Source of the DNA: Balneolaceae bacterium
Lineage (GTDB): Bacteria > Bacteroidota > Rhodothermia > Balneolales > Balneolaceae
DNA: 64,000 nt
Assembly (NCBI GenBank): GCA_017643365.1
Contig: JAEPNO010000001.1
Coordinates: forward strand, 62,001-126,000
Reading direction: 5' to 3'
The notes beneath the pieces are model-generated. The model was not told where the DNA came from, made no database searches, and was given only the letters and a program-made list of their open reading frames with translations. Shown here in pieces: positions 53,558 to 62,580 of the stretch (positions within the stretch are counted from its first letter, which is position 1; each line of letters opens with the position of its first letter). The position numbers were made by a program, and so were the translations under genes.

Positions 53558-55905
53558 GTTCATCTAAACGAGAACCAATCGATCAACACAGATATTTTAA
53601 CGATCCGGAATATCGAAGTAAGATTCTGGCCGAACGAGATGCTGCTGAGCCAACCGGTGGTAATGGAAATAAGAAAAAACCAAGCTCAGATTACAATCTT
53701 ACCAAAGCGATTTTCAAATACACCGGCATCTTTTTATTGCTCTGTTTTGTTGGCGCATCCGGCTACATTTACTTTCTGTTTCAAGGGCTACCAAGCATCG
53801 AGCAGCTCGAAAATCCTGATACCGCTATTGCCACCGAAGTACGCAGCCGCGACGGTGTTGTGCTTGATAAATATTTTACCGAAAACCGAACTTGGGTTCG
53901 ATTTGATGACATCTCCCCTCACGCAATTGATGCACTTGTAGCAACCGAAGATCATCGTTTCTTTAACCACTGGGGTATGGATATGGTCAGAACGCTTGCT
54001 ATTCCTTACCATCTAATGATGGGAAGGCGTCAAGGTGGTTCGACCATTAGCCAGCAGTTAGCAAGAAATTTATATAAAGAAATCGGACAAGCGTTTTCGG
54101 TTTCGCGAAAATTTCGCGAGATGATCACTGCTGTTCAGATCGAAAAGAATTATACCAAGCGTGAGATCATTGAGATGTACTTGAACACGGTTGAATACAG
54201 TAATAGTGCGTTTGGTATCGAAGCAGCCGCGCGCACACATTACAATAAATCTGCTGCTGAACTTAATGTAACCGAGGCCGCAACTCTAGTGGGTAGTGTG
54301 AACGCGGTATATGCCTATAATCCAAGACTTTTCCCTGAGCGATCAAAACAACGGCGTGATATTGTACTTACTCTGATGAATCGTCAAGGATTTATTGATG
54401 CTAATACGATGGCAGCGCTAAAAAGTGAACCCATAAAACTCGACTATCAACCACCAAGTAAAGCCGGACGAGTATCACGTTATTTTGGTGAGTACGTTCG
54501 TCAAAATGTAACCGAATGGGCAGAGGAAAACGGCTATGATATTTATACGGATGGTTTAGTAATTCACACAACCATCGACTCACGCTTGCAGAAACACGCC
54601 GAACTTGCCGTGCGAACTAAATTAGATTCATTGCAAAAAATCTTCGAAAGTGAGTGGACTTCCAGAAACAGCGGAATGTATATGGATCGCTTGTGGGAAG
54701 AATTTCCAACTTTTAAAGACAGCTTTTTAGAAGATACCGATGAGTATAAAAATGGCTTTCAAAAGTATGATACCAACATACGCAAAGTGGTACTGGATAG
54801 CTTAAAAGCAGATTCGATGTTCGTGGATTCGGTGATGAAGTCGCGAACTCGGTTAGAAGCAGGTTTTGTGGCGGTTGATCCTACAAACGGCAACATACTC
54901 GCTTGGGTAGGTGGCTCAAACTATGGGAATGTACAGTTTGATCATGTGTATCAATCACGCAGGCAAGCAGGTTCAACGTTCAAGCCATTTGTGTATGCAG
55001 TTGCCATCGACAATGGATATAAACCCTATCATAAGTTTTCGAAATATCCCACTAAATTTTACGACCGAAACGGGAATGTTTGGGCTCCGAAAGATCAAAC
55101 GGTTGGCTCCGGGCCAATTATGGTTTCATTGAGAGAAGCACTTGCGAGAAGTATGAACAACGTAACTGTCCGCTTGCTACCCGAGATTGCCGGAGCACCT
55201 GATACCAACGAGTTATGGCGCCTTGACCCTGCCGCTCGAAAAATCAAAGAAATGGCTTCGAATCTTGGTATCGATATGTTGGGATCGCCGGCCTACCCTT
55301 CTATTGCATTGGGAACGGCGGAAGTTTCTCTTTTAGAAATTACGAGTGCATACACCACTTTTGCTAATCAAGGGGTGCATATCGATCCAATTGCAATTAC
55401 ACGAATAGAAGACCGTGAAGGAAATGTTTTGGTAGAATATCATCCCGATTATCGTCAGGAAGTAATAAGCCCCGAAACAGCTTATATAATGACCGACATG
55501 ATGCGCGGTGTTATTCGTGGTGGCGAAGGATATAACGGTACCGGTGTTCGATTAAGAAATGTATATGGAGTTCGGCAAGATATCGCCGGCAAAACCGGAA
55601 CTACACAGAATTCGGCGGATAACTGGTTTATAGCCATGACTCCACACATTGTAATGGGTTCTTGGGTTGGTGGCGAGGATCGTAGAATTCGCTTCCCAAC
55701 GGATTTGAATTATAGTATTGGTCAGGGTGCCAGAACTGCACTGCCTATTGTGGGTGAGTTTATTAATATGGTTACTGCCGATCCGGACGCATATTGGGCG
55801 TACGATTCGTTCACTCCACCACCGGGATTCATAATGCCGGAAGATCCTGAAGAAGCCCGAAATGAGATGTTAAGAGACAATGAACGCGGTAGAATTGGAT
55901 GGTAG
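53554..55905 (+). CDS. mrcA: class A penicillin-binding protein 1A (transglycosylase/transpeptidase)
   Basis: Bifunctional peptidoglycan synthase, 783 aa. One N-terminal transmembrane helix (about 52-74) is followed by a GT51 domain with catalytic Glu in ATEDHRFFNHWG and RQGGSTISQQLARNLY. The transpeptidase has the SxxK nucleophile in QAGSTFKPFVYA, SxN in RSMNNVTV and KTG in GKTGTTQNSADNW. A Tyr/Asp-rich insertion (about 350-430) separates the domains. It is encoded after lpxH with a 4-nt overlap. Confidence 0.96.
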   Translation: MSSSKREPIDQHRYFNDPEYRSKILAERDAAEPTGGNGNKKKPSSDYNLTKAIFKYTGIFLLLCFVGASGYIYFLFQGLPSIEQLENPDTAIATEVRSRDGVVLDKYFTENRTWVRFDDISPHAIDALVATEDHRFFNHWGMDMVRTLAIPYHLMMGRRQGGSTISQQLARNLYKEIGQAFSVSRKFREMITAVQIEKNYTKREIIEMYLNTVEYSNSAFGIEAAARTHYNKSAAELNVTEAATLVGSVNAVYAYNPRLFPERSKQRRDIVLTLMNRQGFIDANTMAALKSEPIKLDYQPPSKAGRVSRYFGEYVRQNVTEWAEENGYDIYTDGLVIHTTIDSRLQKHAELAVRTKLDSLQKIFESEWTSRNSGMYMDRLWEEFPTFKDSFLEDTDEYKNGFQKYDTNIRKVVLDSLKADSMFVDSVMKSRTRLEAGFVAVDPTNGNILAWVGGSNYGNVQFDHVYQSRRQAGSTFKPFVYAVAIDNGYKPYHKFSKYPTKFYDRNGNVWAPKDQTVGSGPIMVSLREALARSMNNVTVRLLPEIAGAPDTNELWRLDPAARKIKEMASNLGIDMLGSPAYPSIALGTAEVSLLEITSAYTTFANQGVHIDPIAITRIEDREGNVLVEYHPDYRQEVISPETAYIMTDMMRGVIRGGEGYNGTGVRLRNVYGVRQDIAGKTGTTQNSADNWFIAMTPHIVMGSWVGGEDRRIRFPTDLNYSIGQGARTALPIVGEFINMVTADPDAYWAYDSFTPPPGFIMPEDPEEARNEMLRDNERGRIGW

Positions 55906-56082
55906 GAACTTTTTTATAACCCTGATCTATAATGGTCTATTCTACTTGAATTTGACAACATAGAAATGATTGTAAACTACTATTTATCCTAATCTTAATA
56001 AATATAGCCATCAAGCGCATCGGACAAAATATTTTTCGTTTTAAATCATTTAAATAGTAAAATTCTATCCAAAAAATTTAAC

Positions 56083-56097
56083 CTAAACCTAAACAGG
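56083..56097 (+). promoter_or_regulatory. 15-nt leader motif CTAAACCTAAACAGG upstream of the LPP20 lipoprotein gene
   Basis: Exact match to the 15-mer before the 895-aa DUF11 gene (21744-21758, minus strand), here ending 6 nt before the ATG at 56104. It carries an AGG that could act as a ribosome-binding site and may be a conserved leader of exported-protein genes. Confidence 0.35.
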
Positions 56098-56103
56098 TAC
56101 CTT

Positions 56104-56703
56104 ATGAACAAGGGGAAATTCACCACTCCAAAATTCTTATTTGTAACACTAGCTTTGATTGTTTCAGTCTCAGCTATTGGATGCGGGTCATCTAAGATGA
56201 CAAAAGCTGAAAAAGCAGCACAGCGAGAGATCGATAAAATGCCGGCATGGTATTTAAATCCACCGCAGGATAACGACGAATACATGTACGAAATCGCCGA
56301 AGTAACGATGAGTCGTCGTAGCTCAGCTCGGCAATCGGCTATTATCCAAGGCAGAACTGCATTAAGCGCAAAGCTTGGCGTAAAAGTGGAAGCACTTCAG
56401 AAATTATTCGAAGAAGAAGTTACCAATGGTAATGAGTCGGTGTACAGCGCTGCCTTTACTGCAGCTAATCAAAACGTAATTTCGCAGGATTTAAGAGCAG
56501 CGTCGGTAGCCGAGCAAGCCTTTGTTCCAACTGCCAGCGGGCAATATACCTCTTATGTGTTGATGAGACTGCCCATTGGCGACGCACGTGAAATCATTGA
56601 CAATGCACTTTCGCAAGACGAAGAGCTTTACATTCGATTTAAAGAATCAAAAGCCTTCGAAGAGTTGATGGAAAATTTGGAGCGTTTAGGGTACGATCAG
56701 TAA
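56104..56703 (+). CDS. LPP20-family lipoprotein
   Basis: Small lipoprotein of 199 aa. The signal peptide ends in a lipobox (VSAIGC, Cys at about residue 27). The LPP20 hallmark PAWYLNPPQDNDEYMYEIAE is followed by a helix rich in Ala and Arg (SRRSSARQSAIIQGRTALS). It probably sits in the outer membrane facing the periplasm; the family role is poorly known. It has its own intergenic leader (198 bp) and a strong terminator downstream, so it is a single-gene unit ahead of the PEGA operon. Confidence 0.85.
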   Translation: MNKGKFTTPKFLFVTLALIVSVSAIGCGSSKMTKAEKAAQREIDKMPAWYLNPPQDNDEYMYEIAEVTMSRRSSARQSAIIQGRTALSAKLGVKVEALQKLFEEEVTNGNESVYSAAFTAANQNVISQDLRAASVAEQAFVPTASGQYTSYVLMRLPIGDAREIIDNALSQDEELYIRFKESKAFEELMENLERLGYDQ

Positions 56704-56726
56704 TCCAAAAACACGATCATTAGAAT

Positions 56727-56760
56727 AAACAGGAGCCTTAAAAATGCTCCTGTTTTATTT
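56727..56760 (+). terminator. Rho-independent terminator after the LPP20 lipoprotein gene
   Basis: AAACAGGAGC (56727-56736) pairs perfectly with GCTCCTGTTT (56746-56755) around a 9-nt A-rich loop, followed by TATTT. It begins 23 nt after the stop codon, giving a clear end for that transcript. Confidence 0.8.
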
Positions 56761-56875
56761 CAAGCAAAGATGTTATCCAGAACAATCAGTTTAACATTAT
56801 GATGAACTTTTGAACCATCTGGTTCGTAACACAATCTCTATTTTCTATTTATCTACCTATCCAAACTGATATAAC

Positions 56876-58720
56876 ATGTTTAGGAATACTTTGAATTCGG
56901 GTTTACAATACATTTCGGCTGCCATTTTGATGCTGAATCTAACAGTTGGCTTATCTACGGTAGAAGCCCAACAATTAAACGATTTGGTAGCAACACCTAT
57001 CGAAAATCCCAGCTCTACCATCCCGGTTTTTGTTGATTTCCCTGACAATGCAGCCATCATTATCACCTCTTCACTTACTAATTTACGTTTCGATTCGAAT
57101 GTTGAAATCATTGCAGATCGGAGTGAACCGGCAACCGGTGAATATCGGTTGATCATACCGCCTTTTAGACAAACAATTTCGGTATACGCCGACAATTATA
57201 AGCAGCTTCGTTTTACGGTTCCTGTTTCCGAAGCCCGGGAAGTACTTTTCTACTCTATTGAACCCAAAGAAGAAGAATTGAATCTGGTACCCACCTTTTT
57301 TGCGATCAGTCCGGCCCAGGCCATGGATGCAACCGTGTTTATCGATAATCAAGAAGTGGATATTAATAAGGCAGTAAATCTGGTGGAAGGTCCGCACCAA
57401 CTACGTATCGAGAAAGTGGGTTACCGAACCATCACCGAAGAAATTGTTGTTTCCATCAACCAAAATATTCGTAAATACGAAATGGAACCGATGCAAACAC
57501 AGCTGGTTACCGTAACCTCCAATCCTGAAGGTGCCCGCATCGAAATAAACGATGTAGAACGTGGATCTACCAATTTTCAAGGCTTTTTATTTCCGGGTGA
57601 TTACTTCTTAAGAGTTGCCAAAAACGGCTATAAAACGGCTCAGCAGTCAATTACTGTAACCGAAGGCGACACCAACGCCTTTCATTTTGATCTCGAAGAA
57701 TACGGTGGTGATTTAAACCTGAGGATCTCCCCTGCTCATGCCCAAGTTTATTTAAACGACCAGCCAATCAGCTTAGAAAATAACTTCGCTAAGGTTCATC
57801 CCGGTTCCTATTCTTTGAAAGTTACTGCCGATGGTTATCAAAGCTATTCCGAGCCTATTGTTGTGCTGGAAAATGCAATAATCACACGAGATATCTCACT
57901 GCGGCAGCTGGTTGGTACGCTACAACAAACCGTTCGTCCTATTTTTGCGGTGGTTACCTTACTTGATGCAGATGGAATGTTAATTGATGAATGGCAAGGT
58001 GCTAATCGATTTAACAATTTACCGGCTGGCCGTTATACCATCGAAGCAAGCGCAACCGACTACAAAGATTACGAACGTGAAATTGTGATTAGAGAAGGTC
58101 GCGTTACCGAAGTTGATATCAGAATGGAGATTATCAACGAAAAAGTGCTAACCAACGATTTAGCCAGAGAAGATCAATCTACGGGTGATGATGACAATGA
58201 AAATGATTATTACCGAGAGCGCAGAGACCGTGGCAGTTTCTTTAACTATCCTGATTTTGGAGGCATTTATTTGCATTACAACTTGTTTAAACCCAGTACT
58301 AATGCCTTCGATTCGAATGTGGAAGATGCTTATGGTTTTGGTATCGGTTTTTTTAAACATTCGGGTATTATCACTTCCAGTTTCGATTTAGTATATAATC
58401 GATATACGTTCATGAATTTGAATCTGCTTCCTGAAGAAATCAGATCTTATAACGTTTCCACTTCGATAATCCCTACCCTTTCTTTTGGACCTGTACTTAT
58501 TGGTTACGGTGTGGGGCTGGATTTTACGCAATATGAAGAGCCTGATTCCCAATCCTTCGATTACACCTACGATGCCTTTACTGCATTCCAATTTACGATT
58601 AAGCCCAAAAATTGGGGACTCGGATTTATGATCGACAATAGAAAAAGCTGGAATATTGGCCTTGCCGAAGAATATCGCCCGTGGGAACAATTGAAATACA
58701 GCATAGTGTTGGGGTTTTAA
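56876..58720 (+). CDS. PEGA-repeat protein with C-terminal beta-barrel-like domain
   Basis: A 614-aa exported protein with signal peptide 1-31 (ending TVEAQ). Five or more PEGA-like repeats span about 130-430 (SNPEGARIEINDVERGSTNF, then YFLRVAKNGYKTAQQSI, and similar segments). A charged Asp/Arg-rich linker (about 435-460, TGDDDNENDYYRERRDRG) leads to a C-terminal region (about 465-614) of alternating strands ending in YSIVLGF, with the terminal Phe typical of outer-membrane barrels recognised by BamA. This suggests PEGA domains attached to a small barrel. It begins a run of five closely spaced plus-strand genes. The function is unknown. Confidence 0.82.
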   Translation: MFRNTLNSGLQYISAAILMLNLTVGLSTVEAQQLNDLVATPIENPSSTIPVFVDFPDNAAIIITSSLTNLRFDSNVEIIADRSEPATGEYRLIIPPFRQTISVYADNYKQLRFTVPVSEAREVLFYSIEPKEEELNLVPTFFAISPAQAMDATVFIDNQEVDINKAVNLVEGPHQLRIEKVGYRTITEEIVVSINQNIRKYEMEPMQTQLVTVTSNPEGARIEINDVERGSTNFQGFLFPGDYFLRVAKNGYKTAQQSITVTEGDTNAFHFDLEEYGGDLNLRISPAHAQVYLNDQPISLENNFAKVHPGSYSLKVTADGYQSYSEPIVVLENAIITRDISLRQLVGTLQQTVRPIFAVVTLLDADGMLIDEWQGANRFNNLPAGRYTIEASATDYKDYEREIVIREGRVTEVDIRMEIINEKVLTNDLAREDQSTGDDDNENDYYRERRDRGSFFNYPDFGGIYLHYNLFKPSTNAFDSNVEDAYGFGIGFFKHSGIITSSFDLVYNRYTFMNLNLLPEEIRSYNVSTSIIPTLSFGPVLIGYGVGLDFTQYEEPDSQSFDYTYDAFTAFQFTIKPKNWGLGFMIDNRKSWNIGLAEEYRPWEQLKYSIVLGF

Positions 58721-58723
58721 GCA

Positions 58724-59278
58724 ATGAACAAATTCTTTAAAAAATCTGTGTTTCTACTTGGCATTTATGTGCTTGTTGTGCAGTGCGAAAAATCCCCTGA
58801 AGGTATTTATAACGCTCTTTTTGATGACATCGCCGCTGAAGATATAGCGCTTAGTTTATCGATGAATGTGACAAAGGATATTCAATTACATGGGGATTCA
58901 GCTAAGGAAAACAATAGCATGGCAAACTGGGGAGAGCTTATTTATTTCGAAGCGAAAATTGGTAACCCTTTACCGGAATCTGTTTCCGATGTTGAGCTTG
59001 AAATTGTTGGTGTAAATAATGCATCGCATATCGTTGATTGGCATAATAGACGATTAGATTACGACGTGATTAACCCCTTCACTTCTTCTAATCCTGATGA
59101 ATACCTGTGCTTGCTGTGCGGTGAACTTAACGAAGTGTATTTGGGGCATACCTGGGTAGAGATTACTGAAACAAACTTCGGAACTTCCTCCATCACCCTT
59201 GATATTCAAATCTCATTCGATTTTCGGGAAACTGAGTACACACAGGAAACTACCCATACATTCACCATTTTTCCCTGA
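58724..59278 (+). CDS. hypothetical exported protein, possible lipoprotein
   Basis: Unrecognised 184-aa protein. The N-terminus is a hydrophobic signal ending IYVLVVQCEKSP; the Cys would be lipidated if VVQC works as a lipobox, although Gln at -1 is unusual. A conserved-looking CLLCGEL segment lies at about residue 127. The body looks like one beta-sandwich (about 30-184, ISFDFRETEYTQETTHTFTI). It starts 3 nt after the PEGA gene and is followed after 3 nt by the next gene, so it is in that operon. Confidence 0.7.
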   Translation: MNKFFKKSVFLLGIYVLVVQCEKSPEGIYNALFDDIAAEDIALSLSMNVTKDIQLHGDSAKENNSMANWGELIYFEAKIGNPLPESVSDVELEIVGVNNASHIVDWHNRRLDYDVINPFTSSNPDEYLCLLCGELNEVYLGHTWVEITETNFGTSSITLDIQISFDFRETEYTQETTHTFTIFP

Positions 59279-59281
59279 TGA

Positions 59282-60841
59282 ATGAGTAAGTTTGTTATCA
59301 TATCGGTGCTTCTTATTGCCTCAATTTTGACACTGGCTTCGTCGGCAATTTCTCCTGTCTTTGGGCAGCTTACCGAACATGAAATCAAACTAAGTGGCAA
59401 TTATTTTTGGGGACATGGATTTGGCGAACAACGCGAAGGCGCCGTAAATAATGCTAAGCGCGATCTTATCGAAAAGATGTACGTGCGGATTGAATCGGAG
59501 TCGCAGTTTTCTGAGCGAGATACGAACGACGAATATTTTGTTGAACTCAAATCAACCACCCAAACAAACAGCCGAATCGAGCTTCGCGGACTCAATTACC
59601 TACCTGCGCAACAACGCCGTGATGGAACTTGGGAGAGCATCGCTTATCTATCTAAAGCTGATTTCAATCGATCCATCAACGAGGCCGAAACGCAGCTTTT
59701 AAGCACGCTTTCATCCTCCCTTGAAGACGAGCGCAATGGAAATATCAACGCAGCCATTCCGATGTACATGGATGTGCTCGCCTCCACTTACTTCTACCCG
59801 GTTTCATTTTACACGCAGCCCGATGTGAATGGCGAGCAATTTGAATTGCGATCATTTTTGAACAGAAAATTATCAAACTGGATCAACTCCTTAACTTGGG
59901 ATCTAGCCAACGTTCGTAATTTGTCGACCAGTTCGAACACCGAGTTCTATTTCGATCTTCAGTTTCGATACAAAGATCAGCCGGTTTCCAATGTGTTGGT
60001 GAATTTGAACAAGCCCGGTTATCCGGTGCATACCATTAAAAATGGCATGGCGACTATTTTCTACGATTATAAACCTGATGAACTCGTTGAGCGTTTTAGC
60101 GCTCTTCTAATCCCGGAAATTTATCCCGTAATCGAAGAAGACAAACAGGAAATTCTCGCAAATATTCTTCCCCAACGACAGATTTCGCTTGAGGTCGATT
60201 TCAGTGATATCATCGATATAGACATTCAAGTTAACAACGAAGATCCTGAAGTCTGGGTGCTATATCCTTCGGTGAAAAATCTGAGTGTTTTTGATGTTCA
60301 ATGGATGTTCAAAGGCGAATCTTTCAGCACAAATTCTCTTCGTATCAATCCTGCAATGCTGAATACCGATACTCCCGTTCAACTCACTTTAAATGCATCT
60401 GAAAAATTAAGTGTGATCAGAATCTTAACTCCGAGCGGCTCTTGGATTGAGCCTACTTTGGCTTCCGGAATAGATGAACTAGATGATTCCAATCAAAACC
60501 TGATTCTTGAAACCAAAGACGTACATTTCGAAATTCCCGGCAACAAATCGGAGTATATAAAACAGATATTACGACTGAAAGATGGCGTTCGTCTCACCGA
60601 ATATCTAAATCGATTGAAATCCAGCGGTGTGTTAAAAGAAGTGGGAAACAAAGCATCCATGCCCGACAGCGACCTCAGCTATCTGGCGATCATCAAACCT
60701 GAAAATCGAAAGGTTGAAGCCGTATTGAGCCCTGTTGTTGAAGGTCACCGAACCAATTTAAACAACGAAAAAACTATCGTAGATGCTTCCCTGCCAGAGA
60801 CCTATGCCGGAATGGGATCAATCTGGTTTCAATTTAATTAA
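59282..60841 (+). CDS. exported protein with LPP20/FlgT-like N-terminal domain
   Basis: A 519-aa exported protein. A signal peptide (about 1-28, ending SPVFGQ) precedes an N-terminal domain with the LPP20-type pattern GHGFGEQREGAVNNAKRDL and LSKADFNRSINEAE. A middle region contains a small beta domain (about 220-270) and the C-terminal half is unassigned. Such Gly-rich strand plus Ala-helix modules occur in LPP20 and FlgT proteins. It lies between the putative lipoprotein and the NTF2-like gene with only 3-6 nt gaps. The function is unknown. Confidence 0.72.
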   Translation: MSKFVIISVLLIASILTLASSAISPVFGQLTEHEIKLSGNYFWGHGFGEQREGAVNNAKRDLIEKMYVRIESESQFSERDTNDEYFVELKSTTQTNSRIELRGLNYLPAQQRRDGTWESIAYLSKADFNRSINEAETQLLSTLSSSLEDERNGNINAAIPMYMDVLASTYFYPVSFYTQPDVNGEQFELRSFLNRKLSNWINSLTWDLANVRNLSTSSNTEFYFDLQFRYKDQPVSNVLVNLNKPGYPVHTIKNGMATIFYDYKPDELVERFSALLIPEIYPVIEEDKQEILANILPQRQISLEVDFSDIIDIDIQVNNEDPEVWVLYPSVKNLSVFDVQWMFKGESFSTNSLRINPAMLNTDTPVQLTLNASEKLSVIRILTPSGSWIEPTLASGIDELDDSNQNLILETKDVHFEIPGNKSEYIKQILRLKDGVRLTEYLNRLKSSGVLKEVGNKASMPDSDLSYLAIIKPENRKVEAVLSPVVEGHRTNLNNEKTIVDASLPETYAGMGSIWFQFN

Positions 60842-60847
60842 GTTGCT

Positions 60848-61807
60848 ATGAAGCGAAATTTGCCGATTTATTTTCTCGTTTTGGCGATTGGTTTAATGGC
60901 ATCACCTTCTTCTTTTGCCCAAGAACCCGTTGAGGTTTTTGTGGCTGATTTCCCCAACGATGAGCTTCGAGTCACCATCGAAAATAACACCGGATTCTTT
61001 CTAACTACCATCAATGCTTCATCTCCTGCCAAGGAAATCAATTTTTCGGATTCCGAAAGATTCTCTGCCCGTTTCAACGATGCATTTAACGAACTGTGGG
61101 AAAACACTCCGTTTTATATTCCTGAACTTTCTATCATCGAAACGGTGAATAAGCTCAGCAATGGCACGTACGAGATGCGAAATATCCCTGCATATTTTCT
61201 CACTCCCGAAGGCGAAGAGCAATACGAGGAAACGGTGCTTCAATTCGATGAACACGGAAGAATTATCGATTTCAGGATTGGGTTGGCAGCTCATCGCTAT
61301 CAAACTCTGATGCAAGAAGGCGAAGACGACATCGATCAAGCCAACCGCACGGTAATTCTAGAATTTGTGGAGCAAGTGCGCACCGCTTACAATCGAAAGG
61401 ATCTGGAATTCATCAACACCGTTTTTTCTGATCAAGCGCTGATCATTGTTGGAAGCGTGGTTCAGAAAACCGGCGACGAATCGGCCTATCAGCAGCAAGT
61501 GGAATACCTGCAATTCACCAAAGATGAGTACGTAACCCGTTTGAAAGGCATCTTTTCTCGTAATGAATGGATTGATGTCGGTTACGAAGACATCGGCATT
61601 TTCAGGCATCCCAAACACCCCGAAATTTACGGCGTGTCGCTTACGCAATATTACAATTCATCCACCTACAGCGATGTCGGCTATCTGTTTCTGCTTATCG
61701 ACTTTAAAGATCCGGCAAAGCCAATGATTCACGTTCGAACCTGGCAACCCAAAAATTCTACGCCCGAAGATGAGATTTTTCACATCGGATACATGGAGAT
61801 ATTCTAG
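60848..61807 (+). CDS. exported protein with NTF2-like domain
   Basis: A 319-aa protein with signal peptide (ending PSSFAQ). The C-terminal half (about 170-319) has the cone-like NTF2/SnoaL pattern: VEQVRTAYNRKDLEFINTVFSD, then LKGIFSRNEWIDVGYEDIGI and VSLTQYYNSSTYSDVGYLFLLIDF. The N-terminal half is not recognised. Its stop shares a base with the GTG start of the next gene. The ligand is unknown; Bacteroidota encode many such domains in envelope proteins. Confidence 0.75.
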   Translation: MKRNLPIYFLVLAIGLMASPSSFAQEPVEVFVADFPNDELRVTIENNTGFFLTTINASSPAKEINFSDSERFSARFNDAFNELWENTPFYIPELSIIETVNKLSNGTYEMRNIPAYFLTPEGEEQYEETVLQFDEHGRIIDFRIGLAAHRYQTLMQEGEDDIDQANRTVILEFVEQVRTAYNRKDLEFINTVFSDQALIIVGSVVQKTGDESAYQQQVEYLQFTKDEYVTRLKGIFSRNEWIDVGYEDIGIFRHPKHPEIYGVSLTQYYNSSTYSDVGYLFLLIDFKDPAKPMIHVRTWQPKNSTPEDEIFHIGYMEIF

Positions 61808-62580
61808 TGTTCGATTTGCGAGTTATAATCCTGATAACTGCCGTGATGTTAGCGTCCTGCATTTCGTCGAAGCCGACTGCAACGAACAACCAAACTCTGA
61901 CCTCTCTTGAATCGGTTTCGATTCCTGCCCCAAATCAAATACACGGAATCGGTTTTGCCCGACTTTCAAACTACAATCAGGAACGCTCTTTTCAGGAAGC
62001 CAAGAGAAATGCTATCACCGATCTGGAATCATCACTGCTTACCAGCGTGTATCTCGAATATTACGGCGATAACACCATTAGTTCGAAATTAAGAGCCGAA
62101 TATGGCATCGCGGATGATCTTCAATCGCACGAATACACTGTGTTAGATTCCCTCGCTGTGGGCGATTGGGCTATATATTTTCTGTCTGATCCTTCGATTA
62201 AAGAGCGATTTCCTCTAACCTTGATAGCAAAAGCACAAAATCTAAATTGGACCGATGCACTCTTCGAACCCCAAATTGTAGATGGCTTTTGGATTGCATC
62301 CGGCTATCACGAACAGACACAGTTTAACCCCGATCGAGGCTGGACCAAAGCCAAACAGCATGCGCTTAAAAACCTCTCCGAGTATCTGAACACCAAAGTT
62401 CAATCGTTGCAGCGAACCTACAACAACGACTTTTCATCGGTGCATTATGTCACCTCGAAGCACGTGTTCAATTCCATCGGCGTAATCGATCGAGCCCACA
62501 TCGGTAAAAACTATCATGTGTTAATTATGATTCGGGAAAGTGATATCATCCGAGTTGATGAACCACCCAAGAGCCAATAA
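61807..62580 (+). CDS. lipoprotein with two LPP20-like repeats
   Basis: A 257-aa lipoprotein; VMLASC is a good lipobox (Cys at about residue 18). Two LPP20-like modules are visible: IHGIGFARLSNYNQERSFQE with a following Ala/Arg helix, and WIASGYHEQTQFNPDRGWTK with a following Lys/Ala helix. The GTG start overlaps the preceding TAG by one base, and the 3' end overlaps the gluconokinase gene. It completes the PEGA-LPP20 operon. Confidence 0.78.
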   Translation: MFDLRVIILITAVMLASCISSKPTATNNQTLTSLESVSIPAPNQIHGIGFARLSNYNQERSFQEAKRNAITDLESSLLTSVYLEYYGDNTISSKLRAEYGIADDLQSHEYTVLDSLAVGDWAIYFLSDPSIKERFPLTLIAKAQNLNWTDALFEPQIVDGFWIASGYHEQTQFNPDRGWTKAKQHALKNLSEYLNTKVQSLQRTYNNDFSSVHYVTSKHVFNSIGVIDRAHIGKNYHVLIMIRESDIIRVDEPPKSQ

